Shown here piece after piece: positions 10,677-21,734 of a DNA stretch of 64,000 bases; position 1 is the stretch's first letter, and the number at the start of each line of letters is the position of its first letter. The stretch is from Ichthyophis bannanicus (lineage: Eukaryota; Chordata; Amphibia; Gymnophiona; Ichthyophiidae). The position numbers and the translations under genes are program-made. Location: positions 80,506,662 through 80,570,661 of the forward strand of contig CM066043.1 of the NCBI GenBank assembly GCA_033557465.1, written 5' to 3'. The notes under the pieces were generated by a model. The model had not been told where the DNA came from. It searched no databases and saw only the letters and a program-made list of their open reading frames with translations.

Positions 10677-11939
10677 AGGTTCAACCTTAGATGCTTTAGC
10701 AGAGAAATAGCCAGAAGACATTCCAACAGAGTCAGCTAGCCTTGATTCCTGCAATAACCAACATGGAAAAGTCACACTCAGTTCATGCTGAAACCACAAA
10801 TTACCTTGAAGTAGCAAAAATCCATGATATGAAAGAAACCCAGGAAAATTAAATCAAAGTGGAGACAGAGGGCAGCCTTGTCTCGTTCCTCTGCCAAGAC
10901 AGACTGGGATAATAAATTGTTAACTAAGTCTCTCAGAAGAGAGCTAAATAATCAGAACTGAAGCCAAACCATTTCAAAATGCAACAAGATGTCCATGAGA
11001 GGGGGACAAAGGTTTTCTCCGGACCTAAAGATATTACATAGGCAGGCAATCTCCAGAGGGGTTTTTTGTTGGGGGTTTTTTGTTTTGTTTTGTTTTGTTT
11101 TAACTGAAGCAAAGGACAAAAGAAGCAGATACTGTCAGAAGGAAAAAAATGTCCTTCACAAACCCAGTTTGATCACTGTGGATTAAATTGTCAAAGCTTA
11201 TTTGAGCATAGATTTTGCATAAGTATTCATTAATGGAACAGATCTGTATTTACATGGTTCAACAGCAATCCATTTTCTGGTTTAGCCAAAACAAAAAGGA
11301 GTAAATTCATAAAAGCATTTACATATGAAAACCGAGATTTTATAAAATCGTGTGATCGCATATGCACATAAGTACGTACATGCACAGATATCATGCGCCT
11401 ACTTTACGCTATTTGTGCAAAAGTGTTCCCAGGAGTGGGCGGAGCTGAGGAAGTTTTGATGGACATGCATAATTTATAAGATCGTCAATGGAAACTTTTC
11501 GAGTACACACACACAAATATATATATTTTTTTGGAGCACATGTAAATTTGTGTCATTGAGGCTGGATCTGGAAGTCTACTTTATAAAAAGCACACAGGTA
11601 CCTATATTGCTTTTATAAATAACCATCATGTTATAAAATCAAGCACTTAATCGTATTTTTGTATAAAAAAAAAAACTCTTGCAAGATTGTGTAAAGTTTA
11701 GGAATCAACTAGGAACTAAATGCCTGTAAAAAAAATCCAAGGTGAAATCTAGTGACTTTCTGGTGAATCAATGGCCAACTGAATGTCACAGCTTGTTAAA
11801 ACGTCTAAATTATTCTTCTCTTTAAGGTAGGTCCCGATATGTGACAAAAATTCCTTGATAATCTGATATTTTTCTGCCTTTCTGACAATACAGCTGAATA
11901 ATGAGAAAACTGTTCAAATAACCAACATTTCCTCGAAGA
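10677..11939. other. unassigned segment between CR1 and mariner
   Basis: No coding similarity. A GTTTT microsatellite lies at about 11077-11100. Short palindromic TTTTATAAAATC motifs at 11336-11350 and related text to about 11640 suggest an old nonautonomous DNA element whose ends I cannot fix. Confidence 0.35.
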
Positions 11940-12000
11940 TACGAGGGGGTACCCAAAATAAACAGGAATTATTTTTTAAAAGCTATTTATTTCAAATTCT

Positions 12001-13388
12001 TTACAAAACAACCTTATCCCCTTCAAAATACTCTCCATTACAACTGATACATTTGTCCCACCGGTGTTTCCACTGTTCGAAACATTTTTTGTAGTCATCT
12101 TTAGAAACGGCTGACAGCTCCTCCCTCTTTTTTTTATTGACTTCTTCAATGTTGTCAAATCGGTGTCCTTTCATGCCCCTTTTCATGCGTGGAAATAAGA
12201 AAAAGTCGCACGGAGCCAGGTCAGGCGAGTAAGGTGCGTGGGACAGCGGAACCATGCCATTTTTAGCCAAAAACTGTCTAACAGAGATGGCTGTGTGTGC
12301 AGGTGCGTTGTCGTGGTGGAAGAACCAGTCTCCTGTCTGCCACAAATCGGGGTTTTTTTGATGAACACTGTTGCGCAATCTTCTTAAAACTTCCAAATAA
12401 AAGGTTTGATTGATGGTCTGACCTGGGGGAACAAACTCTGAATGAACTACCCCCTTGGCATCAAAAAAGCAAATCAGCATTGTTTTGATGTTTGATTTGA
12501 CAACATTTTTTTGGACGGGGTGACGATGACGTCTTCCATTGGCTTGACTGTTGCTTTGTTTCTGGGTTGTAACCATAGCACCATGACTCATCACCTGTAA
12601 TGACCTTTGACAGAAAATCTGGATCAGTTTCAAGCTGTTGTTTCAAAACATGACATGTTTCAACTCGATGTTCCTTTTGATTGACCTACCTCTTTCAGAA
12701 AGCATACGACCTCCCCCCTGAAGCCCCTCCCTGATTGCCTGCTCGTCTTTTCTCACTAGGCTGTCCTTGTCGGTCCCCTGTTCGTTTGCCCCTGTTATCC
12801 GTGTTGCCTGGCTGGGCTATGTCTGTCCTATGATTTGGTGATTACTGTAATGTTACTGCTCTGTCCTGCCTCTTTCTTTCCTATTTTATTATTGGCGTTC
12901 CTTTTCATGGTTTGCAGTGTGTAACCCCTCCTTTTTATTGTACACCGCTTAATGTTATTTACAATAGCGGTTTATCAAATATGAATAAAGATAAAGAAAG
13001 ATTGTCAGTCAGAACCAGAGGAACAAACTTGGCAGCAACCCTTTTCATTCCCAAATCTTCCGTTAAAATTCGCTGAACCGAGCTCCAAGATAACCCACTA
13101 ATCTCTGACAGTTGATCAATTGTCTGTCGACGGTCTGTGAGCACAAGCTCTCTAATTTTTTCAATATTTTCGTCGATTCGGGCAGTTGATGGACGCCCAG
13201 AACGAGGTTTGTCATCAATCGACATGTCGCCATTTTTAAACCGAGCAAACCACTGGTACACTTGACTTTTTCCCCATAGCGTCATCTTGATAAGCTGTTT
13301 TCAACATTAAAACAGTTTCAGCAGCATTTTTACCGAGTAGAAAACAAAATTTCACAGCTGCACGTTGTTCACTTAAACTTGTCATCAT
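12001..13388 (-). pseudogene. mariner transposase, frameshifted and split
   Basis: The N-terminal part (13388 to about 13005) starts MTSLSEQRAAVKFCFLLGK and carries the paired helix-turn-helix region (TIDQLSEISGLSWSSVQRIL). The catalytic part shows TGDESWCYGY (first Asp, in a shifted frame near 12600), HHDNAPAHTA (second Asp) and YSPDLAPCDFFLFP (third Asp). Spacing between the second and third Asp is 34 residues, the mariner D34D signature. A frameshift near 13290, another near 12600 and the inserted repeat at 12684 abolish function. In life the enzyme cuts and pastes the element at TA sites. Confidence 0.9.
12684..12999 (+). mobile_element. 316-bp retrotransposon tail inserted in mariner
   Basis: The insert is flanked by GATTG at 12679-12683 and 13000-13004. 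Removing it and one GATTG restores the mariner frame text. Its end (TTGTACACCGCTTAATG, AGCGGTTTATCAAATATG, then AATAAAGATAAAGAAA) is a LINE/SINE 3' tail with an A-rich terminus, so it inserted by retrotransposition after the mariner. The upstream part is pyrimidine-rich noncoding sequence of unknown family. Confidence 0.75.
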
Positions 13389-13579
13389 AAAAAAACAAAC
13401 AACAAAACAGCGCTAGCAAAAACAATCACTGCAGATGAACAGAACAAGCCAGGTCGACAACACAGGCGGCACTGAACTGACAATGAGTTGCACTATACAC
13501 GCCTAGCGGCAGAAGTGCGTACTACACAAGCTCCGCCCACGGCAATGTTATTCCTGTTTTTTTTGGGTACCCCCTCGTA

Positions 13580-14104
13580 TGTGGGAGGGGGGAGTCCTAT
13601 AATTGGGGGTTGAGAATTAATATCACAGCTTCGATTGCAAAGGGCATGCAAGTACCCTGGGAGGCCCTTAACTTGCCTGTGTCTCATGATAAACCACAAT
13701 ATTCCGATATTCCCGCACCACCCTCAATGGTAGGAATGCGGGGGGCGGATTCCTGCACATCTCACGAGGAATCTCGCTAATAAATATTCAGCTTTCATGA
13801 CCAAACCATTATTACCTCTCTGAACTGCTTTATTTGTTTTATTTCTTCCTTATACTGTGCTAATAAAATGTGCAGCTTTATCATTTTCTGGGCAATATCC
13901 TGTTGGCATGCTGTTTTATTCCCTCCTCCCCCCATCTAAACAGTCATGCGAACATCTCTTTTTAACCCAGCTAAAACCACTACACTACAGAAGGTCAAGC
14001 ACTTTTTCAGCTAGACTGAGGGCAACTTTCAGACAGGGCTCTACAGCCAGGTAAACTATTATGAAAATTGCCCTCTTAATTTCTTCATTGGCCTGAATAT
14101 ATAG
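13580..14104. other. unassigned segment
   Basis: No coding motif or terminal repeats seen. A 65-codon frame at 13857 has no family resemblance. Confidence 0.35.
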
Positions 14105-14408
14105 TATTTTATTTTATTTTATTTTTTTTATTTACATTCTCTTATATACCGCGCTATTCTGCATCAGTGCGGTTTACATTGAACAAACTGAAATTACATT
14201 GAACAGGGCATTATAACTTGGAGATAACTATTTTACAGGGAACATGGGCTATGGAGGGTTAAGTGGCTTGCCCAAGACCACAAGGAGCACCTATGGGACT
14301 AGAAACCCCAGTCCTTCCGGCCCAAGGTTGCTGTCCTCTAGTGGGATTTGAACCACCGACCTTCCGGCCTGAAGTACCTTGCCCCAACCACTAGGCTACT
14401 CCTCCACT
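14105..14408 (-). repeat. tRNA-derived SINE, family I, with L2-like tail
   Basis: In sense (minus strand) the repeat starts GGAGGAGTAGCCTAGTGG, an RNA polymerase III A box, and has a B-box-like GGTTCAAATCCCACTAGAGG. The body includes CTTGTGGTCTTGGGCAAGCC, and the tail GTAAACCGCACTGATGCAGA followed by AGCGCGGTATATAAGAGAATG ends in A/T-rich TAAATAAA. The tail matches the 3' end of the L2-like LINE at 535. Other copies are at 28316-28645 and 50743-51041, all on the minus strand. Confidence 0.85.
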
Positions 14409-14596
14409 CCAAGACACAAGGGGATTTTTTTAGTAAAAGGCACTAACTGTCAAGGCGTGTTCTGGCAAATACTGAAGGGCACGCTGGGAGACACAATGAT
14501 AGCATGGCCAGATTTCTGCACTAACTGTCCATGGCACATTAGGAGAGCAAGGGAGTTTGGGGCAGAGAATGAGCATGGTGTGCACTGCACAGTTAG

Positions 14597-15296
14597 TGTG
14601 AGTGGAATGGAAAGGAATGGAAAATAAAACAAAAGATATTATAATGCCTCTGTATTGTTCCATGGTGAGACCGCACCTTGAATATTGTGTGCAATTCTGG
14701 TCGCCGTATCTTAAAAAGGATATAGCGATTTTAGAAAAGGTTCAGAGAAGAGCCACCAAAATGGTAAAGGGGATGGAAGGATACTCCTATGAAGAAAGGC
14801 TTAAAAGGTTAGGGCTCTTTAACCTGGAAAAGAGACGGCTGAGGGGAGATATGATAGAAGTCTATAAATTAATGAAAGGAGTGGAACTGGTAAATGTAGA
14901 TCGATTGTTTACCTTATCAGGATATAGAAAGACTAGGGGACATGCAATGAAGCTACAGGGTAAACTATTTAAGACTAATAAAAGAAAATATTTTTTCACT
15001 CAACGTGTAATCAAACTCTGGAATTTGTTACCGGAGGATGTAGTAAAGGCTGTTAGTGTAGCTGGGTTTAAAAAAGGTTTGGACAAGTTCCTGGAGGAAA
15101 GGTCTATAAACCATTATTAAGAAGGGACCCAGGATATCAATGCTTGAACCAATACAAGCATTGTGGAACCTGTGTCCCTTGGGGAAACTGCTAGGTAGAT
15201 ATGACCTAGATTGGCCACTGTTGGAAACAGAATACTGGGCTTGATGGACCTTGGTCTGACCCAGTATGGCATATCTTATTGTTCTTATGTTCTTAT
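14597..15296 (+). mobile_element. CR1 LINE 3' fragment (C-terminus and 3' UTR)
   Basis: The fragment begins at MENKTKDIIMPLYCSMVRPH, in the RT thumb region, and runs to the CR1 3' UTR and TTCTTATG tail at about 15290. It is closely similar to 9996-10676, with only scattered substitutions, so it is a recent severely 5'-truncated insertion. Its coding part is open for about 172 codons (14602-15120), matching the repaired end of the CR1 at 7.3 kb and so showing which base that copy lost. Confidence 0.9.
14602..15120 (+). pseudogene. CR1 ORF2 C-terminus, unbroken frame in a truncated copy
   Basis: The 172-codon frame contains [60 protein letters not shown] and the terminal [17 protein letters not shown]. 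These are the conserved CR1 C-terminal phrases after the RT palm. The frame has no stops, but with no palm or endonuclease it cannot act. It is only a dead 5'-truncated insertion. Confidence 0.85.
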
Positions 15297-15369
15297 AACT
15301 GCAACCCTTGCAATTACGGCAGGTTCACCTAACACCACCTTACTAGGTGGAGTTAAGTGCACCCACAGT

Positions 15370-15530
15370 AAAGAGAAATTAGACTTCCCTGCTAATTGTT
15401 GTTCCTTGAGGAACTCCAGTTCAGTCCCCCACCGCTGGGTAGTGTACCACTTCCTGCAGCATGGAGACTGGGCATGTCAGAAGTCTGATACATCTACTGG
15501 TGGCACCTCCCACCAGTTTCCAGTGACCTA
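15370..15530 (-). repeat. DIRS-1 left inverted terminal repeat
   Basis: Sequence from CTCCAGTTCAGTCCCCCACC through GGAGACTGGGCATGTCAGAA to GGTGGCACCTCCCACC recurs inverted at 21755-21870. The outermost 55 bp are complementary to 15850-15904. Confidence 0.85.
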
Positions 15531-15849
15531 TTGACAAAGCAACTCTAAGGAGCAACACATAAGTAGTTATAACCAATATGAACTCTAACTCGAGGCCTAT
15601 GCGCCCCTCTAACAAACCCCTTGAGAGAAGAGGATAACTGCTCCACCCCTCCCCCAAGAAAAAAACAGTATTAAGGATATGAAATATAAGAAAGGCGGCA
15701 AAAGAAGACAGCATAGCAGAACAGCCAACTCGTCACTTACCGCTCAGGACGGGCAATAGACATTTACCATTATACTTTTCTTTGCATGTCCGGCTATTCC
15801 TATGTCCTCAGAACATCGACTGAATCACCAACTTGGGCAGGAATCAGGA

Positions 15850-15941
15850 CTGAACTGGAGTTCCTCACGGAACAACAATTAGCAGGTAAGTCTAATTTCT
15901 CTTTCCTTTTCGTTCCTCCAGTTCAGTCCCCTACCGCTGGG
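15850..15941. repeat. DIRS-1 internal complementary region
   Basis: The left half (CTGAACTGGAGTTCCTCACG onward) is the complement of 15370-15425 with two mismatches. The right half (TTCGTTCCTCCAGTTCAGTC onward) is the complement of the right terminus at 21842-21877 with a one-T length difference and a few changes. In DIRS elements this block templates the junction of the circle. Confidence 0.85.
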
Positions 15942-15959
15942 ATGTAACAGAGCAGTACC

Positions 15960-16905
15960 CTAATGGGAGGGACCTGAAAAACCGGACCGCAAAACTACTG
16001 ACCTGAAACAGGCATCCCCTGCTGCCTGCACATCAAGACGGTAATGGTTGCTAAAGGTGTGCAAGGATGACCACGTAGCCGCCTTACAAATTTCAACTAC
16101 CGGAACTCTGCTGTGTTCTGCCCATGACGTTGCTTGAGCCTTTGTAGAATGCTCTGTTAACTCTAAAGGCACTTGATGGCCATGCAAAAGATAGGCCAAA
16201 GCTATCGCTTCCTTAATCCACCTAGCAATGGACGCCACGTCCCCCCTACGCGGCCTTCCAAACAGGACAAAACTAGCGCTCCGACTTACGAAAAACCTCC
16301 GAAACCTGCAAGTACTGATGGAGCACTCTCTTCACGTCTAGCAACTGTAAATTCTGGTCCGTTCCCCTTTGATCTGATGATTTCAACACAGGCAAGAAAA
16401 CCGACTGATTCAAATGAAACAGCGACACCACCTTCAGCAGAAAGGACGGCACCGGACGCGACACCACCTTTTCCTTGCAAAACATCAGAAAAGGCTCCCT
16501 ACAAGACAGACTGCAACTCCGAAACACGCCGTGCCGAACAGAAAGCCACCAGAAAGACCGCTTTCAACGTCAAATCCTTAACCGAGGCTTCAACGAGAGG
16601 TTCAAAGTCCTTCTTGTCAATGCCCCCAACACCAAATTGAGATCCCACGGAGGAATCAACACATGGCGAGGAGGTCTTAAACGTAATACCACTCTCAAAG
16701 CGCAAAATATCCGGGTGAGTTCCTACAGCAGGACCCTGAATCTTGCCACGATAACAAGCTATAGCAGCTAGCTGTACTCTCAAAGAACTGGCCGCCAACC
16801 CCTTATCAAAGCCATCCTTAAGAAAATTCAACACCTCTGGAAATGAAGCCAAGGACTAAGTAAGTGCTTAGTTTCACACCAACCTTCAAAAATATGCCAA
16901 AATGC
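15960..16905 (-). pseudogene. DIRS-1 tyrosine recombinase, decayed
   Basis: Pieces of the recombinase are readable in order: LAASSLRVQLAAIACYRG (N-terminal domain), FCSARRVSELQSV (box I with the catalytic Arg), HSTKAQATSWA (the His-x2-Arg box, with Arg replaced by Lys) and WSSLHTFSNHYRLD (His/Trp and the nucleophile Tyr). The recombinase would insert the circular DNA copy. The Lys substitution plus several frameshifts indicate an inactive copy. It lies just inside the left terminal repeat and internal complementary region, as in other DIRS elements. Confidence 0.8.
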
Positions 16906-16999
16906 GAACATAAGCCAAGGAAGTCGATCGCTTTCTAGCCGACAACAAGGTAGCAATCACTGCTGATGAATAACCTTTCTGCCTCAACCTAGCCCTTTC

Positions 17000-18107
17000 A
17001 ATGGCCAGGTCGTAAGCGAGAACCAAGCCATTTGCGGCATCCGAAGTGGACCCTGTAGAAGCAGATCCTCCCGAATGGGCAATTGCCACGGCTGACCGTC
17101 AAGAAGCCTTACCAGGTCCGTGTACCATGGCCAATGCAGCCAATCCAAAGCTATTAAAATCACAGCTCTGAGATGTTTCTCTATCCGCTGAACCACCCGG
17201 CCTATGAGCGCCCATGGAGGTAAGACATACAGAAGGCCCTCCGACTGCCTCTTTTGAATCAAGGCATCGATCCCTTCGGACATCCTTTCCCTTTTTCTGC
17301 TGCAGAAACGGCCGCCTGACAAGTTGCCATGAGATCCATTATTCCCCACAGACAAGAGAAACACACAAATTATTTTTTGTTGGAACCTACACCATGAAGG
17401 AAACTCCCTCTCGGGGTGTAATGTTCCTTTTTATTTATTTTTTTTTTGTTAGGGATGCAACCCTATCATAAGTTTTAAGGGGACATTAACCTCCCAACGC
17501 CAACCGATTAACTTTCTTTCATGTAAGTACAAAACTAGCTGAAAGTCACTTATCTGGATGGATTTCAAGTCAAACAACATCGCCTTTGCTTCTAATTAAA
17601 CTGCCTGAACTCCTGTGGAAGCTGAATTTTTTGTCAAGTTTGTGGACATACCGGGAGTTCAGGCAGTGTTCCAGCACCACAAGTTTCCAGCACCACACTG
17701 CCCGTTCTGCCCTGCCAGTTGAGATATGCCACCGCGGAGGCGTTGTCGGACAGCACTCGCACCGCTTGACCTAAAAATACCGACTCGAATGCTTTTAGAG
17801 CCAGAGCCACCGCCCATAACTCCAGCCGATTGATGAACCACTGAGTTTCCTCCACGCGCCACAAACCTTGTGCGAAGAGCCCCTCGCAATGGGCCCCCAG
17901 CCCGCCAGGCTGGCATCCGTCATCACAGGGATCCATTTCGGCTGCTCCAACGGCATTTCTGCTGTTAGTTTCTCTCGTCAGAGCCACCATTTGAGAGATG
18001 CTCGAACCTGTCCCGGGCAGGGCAAGCGCTTGTTCAACGAATCCTCCTGATGCGACCACTGATGAAGCAGAGACCTCTGCAAAGGCCTCATGTGTGCCCG
18101 AGCCCAA
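17000..18107 (-). pseudogene. DIRS-1 RNase H and downstream domain, decayed
   Basis: LELWAVALALKAFESVFLGQ, RVLSDNASAVAYLNWQG and the upstream GLGAHCEGLFAQGLW correspond to the RNase H fold of DIRS pol. Downstream, GIDALIQKRQSEGLLYVLPP, then RAVILIALDWLHWPWY, matches the region between RNase H and the recombinase that is shared by DIRS elements (compare DIRS-2 at 25.1-25.4 kb). An A/T-rich stretch at about 17400-17600 breaks the frame. Confidence 0.7.
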
Positions 18108-18466
18108 GGAATGACTTCAAGGGCAGCCACCATGGTACCTAGTACCCAAAGATAATGCAAGGCCATTGGCGCCCGCTGCTTCAAGAAACCCAGTACTTAG
18201 GATTGCATTCCTAGCACCCGAGTCTCTGGAAGGAAAACTGCTCCGACCATCGTGTCGAACCGAACCCCCAGATATTCTAATGTCTGTGACGGCACCATTC
18301 CACTTGGCGGCACTGACTACCCAACCAAGACTCTGCAATAACTGCACTACTCTGGCCATTGCTCTTTTGCTCTCTGCTCAGGACTTTGCCCGAATCAGCC
18401 AGTCATCCAGGTAAGGGTGAACGAGCACCCCTTTGCTGCGCAGCCAGTCCGCTACTACCACCACCG

Positions 18467-19100
18467 TTACCTTGGTAAACATTCGCGGAGCTGTCGCCAA
18501 CCCGAACGGCAGTGCTTGGAACTAAAAATGACCCCACGGAACCACAAACCGTAAGAATCTGATGATCCGCTCGAATCGGAATGTGCCTCGGTGAGATTGA
18601 GCGACGTCAAGAACTCCCCTTGACGAACTGCTACCATTACCGATCTTAGGGTTTCCATACGGAAATGGGTCACCCGGAGACAACGGTTGACGCCCTTGAG
18701 ATCCAAAATCGGACGAAAGGCCCCGTCCTTCTTTGGGACCACGAAATAAATCAAGTACCGACCGGACCCGCATTGATTCTGAGAAACTGGCACCACGGCT
18801 CCGAACTGTCTGAGACGCGACAAAGTAGCCCGAACTGCCGACTCTTTGTTCCTCCCCCTGCAAGGGGACAGAACAAAACGAGTCTCAAACCAGTTGAGCA
18901 AATTCTAGAGTGTACCCCTCTCGAATGACCTCCAAAACCCACTGATCGGATTTTATCTGAATCCAGGTGGGCAAAAATTCCGGAGCCGACCCCCTATGGG
19001 TTGCAGCGCCACCTGAGCCCCTCTCGTTTCATTGTGACTTCTTGAAACCAGCCAGCGGAGTGCTCGCGAACTCTCTGCCCGCTCCTCGGAAACCTCTAAA
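18467..19100 (-). pseudogene. DIRS-1 reverse transcriptase fragment
   Basis: The frame contains GRYLIYFVVPKKDGAFRPIL, DLKGVNRCLRVTHFRMETLR and GEFLTSLNLTEAHSD, which align by eye to the early RT palm (motif 1 and motif A) of DIRS-2. Motif A has drifted (LNLTEAHSD where DIRS-2 has LDLKDAYTH), losing the first catalytic Asp. The YxDD region near 18.4 kb is mutated in several frames. Confidence 0.7.
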
Positions 19101-19445
19101 ACCTTGGCCTTGAAAGGGATACCGCCCTCTCTGGAACTATCCCAAACGGGAAGCCCGCAAACGGCCAAAATCACAAGCCTGGCCCCGCAACTGTGCTCCG
19201 GGTCTCCAAGCTTTTCAGCTTGTCCTCAGGCAGCCGACCGCCTTTCGACTCTCCCAAAGTCCTTAACCAGTTTGTCTAGATCCTCACCAAACAGTAGCTT
19301 CCCTTTAAAAGGAAGCTTACTAAGCCTCAACTTGGAGGAACTATCGGCTGCCCAATTCCACAGCCAAATATACCGTCTCGCCGCAACTAACGACGACATA
19401 CTATTTGCCATAGTCCTGATCAGAATTGAAAAGGAATACCGCTGA

Positions 19446-20640
19446 TCCCCGACAACAATCATTACATATTTTTTGTCGGGCATAAACCGCAAGACAAAGA
19501 GGAAACCCCTCTTCCTCTCACGCAGTACATGCCCCTTTTTTAAATTACTTTTTTCAAATTTTTGCATACGTCTTATTGTATTATTGTAAATCCACACTTA
19601 TCTGATCGATCACGACGTGCACGTTTCGAAGCAACAAGCCTCTGTCTCAAGTGTCCCCGATTAGAAAAAAGTGTGTCCGTCTATTCAAACTGACAAAAAA
19701 CACCAGGTCCTCGGCTAATGACGTCAGGGATACTGATTCACAGATAGGACAATTATAGAACCGCCCATTATGAAAGAGCCAATCACACATAGGGAAATCC
19801 CCACAAATGATGGGAGCCCCTATTAGAAAGGCCAGCGTTTAGAACTCCTACCATTCAATGTCCCGATTCAGTCCAGTGGGAGCAATAGATCGCAATGTGA
19901 AGATCCATCGTTGTTCCAACCTGCGTAATCTAGACATTCGATCCCCTCCCCTGGGGTCCACCGGTACATGGTCAATTACCGTCCATTGAAGATGTTCAAA
20001 ATCATGATGACATTCAAGACAGTGCTGCACCATCGGAGCTGTCAAAACAGATTGTTGAATGCGTGAAGCATGTTCACCCAACCTGACCCTTACAACTCGT
20101 GTGGTGCTCCCTACGTAGCGCTGCAGGCAGGGACATTCCAAAAAAATAGACCATGTAACTCGAAGCACAAGTAGTGCGCCACCGGCGATGAAAAACCCGA
20201 CCAGATAGTGTATCAGACCAAGTCGACCCAATCATAGTAGTGGCACAATATCTACACTCAGCACATGCTGCATGAAAGCCCGATCGGGCATCAGGTAGCA
20301 ACGGCCGGTCTCGCAGTGTTGTTGATTTCACCAGTCTATCTCGTAAGTTACGTCCCCGAGAATAGGCAATTTGCAAGGGTTTATTCAAACTAGAACACAA
20401 AGAGAGCACCGACCAGTGTTTTTTCAAAATGTAAGCAACTGTCCCCGAATGACTCATATAAGGTAAAATGCCCGTCACGTTTTTGGGAGAGTCGTCAGAA
20501 GATGGAAAAGAAGCCTGAGTAGTATCCAAATACCATTCTCGATGGGAGTATAAAGCTCTCAGATACGCTCTAGAGATAACCGATGCAGGGTACCCTTTGC
20601 TGGACAACCTCCGCCATAGATCTTGTGCATGATGTTTATC
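19446..20640 (-). mobile_element. Penelope-like element fragment inserted in DIRS-1
   Basis: The coding end encodes a GIY-YIG nuclease-like module, followed by a 3' region with TTGCTTCGAAACGTGCACGT, a phrase typical of Penelope-type terminal repeats that can carry hammerhead ribozymes. The fragment is 5'-truncated: only the last part of RT and the linker precede the nuclease. Limits are set by where DIRS-1 gag similarity stops and resumes, and could be off by tens of bases. Confidence 0.75.
19848..20607 (-). pseudogene. Penelope RT C-terminus and GIY-YIG endonuclease
   Basis: Two overlapping frames (20607-20074 and 20231-19848) together read RT thumb (LPYMSHSGTVAYILKKHW, LQIAYSRGRNLRDRLV), a Cys pair (CAECRYC), and then the nuclease: CPCLQRYVGSTTRVVRVRLG with the YVG half of GIY-YIG, EHASRI, HCLECHHDFEHL, GGDR...LEQRWIFTLRSI and GLNRDIEW. 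This is the Neptune/Poseidon-like Penelope layout. The overlap of the frames marks a frameshift near 20150. The GIY half lies in the preceding WSIFLECPC context and is degenerate. Confidence 0.8.
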
Positions 20641-21734
20641 CTGGGATCACAGCCCCCTGCTTCTGAAGGCAAAACGCCTGATGTAAAAGCAGAACAAAAT
20701 CCGGGGAAAACTCCTCCATAGACTCGACCGCCGTCCCCAGAAGGGCGCTCGTACTTGGTCGAGCCGATGTAGACTCTTGCGGTGAGATGGGAGCCCCTCG
20801 CCCCATCTCCTCCTCTTCCTCCTCCCCATGACCCTGTGGACTGGGAAGAGGTTCATCTTTACTGTGGTCCTGCAACTCGTGCTACATCTGCATCGCCTCA
20901 GCTGCGCAGCCACGACACACACTGTTGACCGAAACGGTCCCTCTGCGGGTTCCACACACCAGACACTGCAGCGGCATTAGATTTGACAATCCTCGGCAGT
21001 ATCCCCGAGGACTCCCACCACCAGCTAAGAACCCGCAGCCACCGTTAGCACTTTCCAGTATAAAAATCCTTTTTTTTTTTTTAAACCTCAAAGGCCTACC
21101 TACAGGCACTGGAGAGGCTTAGGGGACCCCAAAAATAACCGATTTGTTAATTTCCCATGTGCTGCAGTCCCAAACAGCCTCTGCACACCAAATTACATTG
21201 CATAGAAAAAAAAACTGTGGGAAAACACGGAAGCGCTAAGAAAATGGCGCAGCCGGCTACACACGAGGGGGAAGTCCTCAGCCTGCAGAAAATCCCCGCA
21301 GATCTTCTGCAACATTCCCCCACGATCCGGAGCAAGAAGAAAATGAAATACCTGGATTCCTGCCAGTAGCTCCTCTTGTAACTTGCCAGCAAGCCCCCGA
21401 GGCAAGAAAACAGCAGTCGGAGTCTAACAGCACACAAACGTTGTAGACCCGATCGAGAAGCAGAGCAAACCAGCAGACAGCTCCCCACCGACCTGACCAG
21501 GTAGGGAGTGCTACAGGGCTTCAGATGAACAGCAGAAATCAAGGGAAGGTGGAGCAGGAATCCCCTCCACTGCCCCCTTCCCTGCCCTGACTGGCTACGT
21601 TCTCTTTAGTTCCTATAAAAACAAACAAACCACACACAACTCACTAAATAAATTAAAGGGATAATTGAAAAGTCTACCAAACAATTGCCCTTATGTGTTC
21701 CTCCAGTTGAGCCTAATCCTAGGCTCACAACCTC

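Larger units (their letters stand above)
11942..13577 (-). mobile_element. mariner DNA transposon with intact ends
   Basis: Terminal inverted repeats of about 30 bp (CGAGGGGGTACCCAAAATAA at 11942; the complement of CGAGGGGGTACCCAAAAAAA ending at 13577) are flanked by TA duplications at 11940-11941 and 13578-13579. TA target duplication and these ends are diagnostic for Tc1/mariner. Total length is 1636 bp against about 1.3 kb expected, because a 316-bp repeat inserted at 12684-12999. The transposase frame runs on the minus strand between the ends. Confidence 0.93.
19104..21110 (-). pseudogene. DIRS-1 gag, split by a Penelope insertion
   Basis: The C-terminal part reads FKGKLLFGEDLDKLVKDFGR preceded by RRYIWLWNWAADSSSKLRLS, matching the same block in DIRS-4 (62.3-62.5 kb). 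The N-terminal part carries CLVCGTRRGTVSVNSVCRGC, a Cys-rich zinc-finger-like motif, and an acidic EEEEEE stretch. The two parts are separated by the insertion at about 19446-20640. Gag would package the RNA. Confidence 0.65.
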
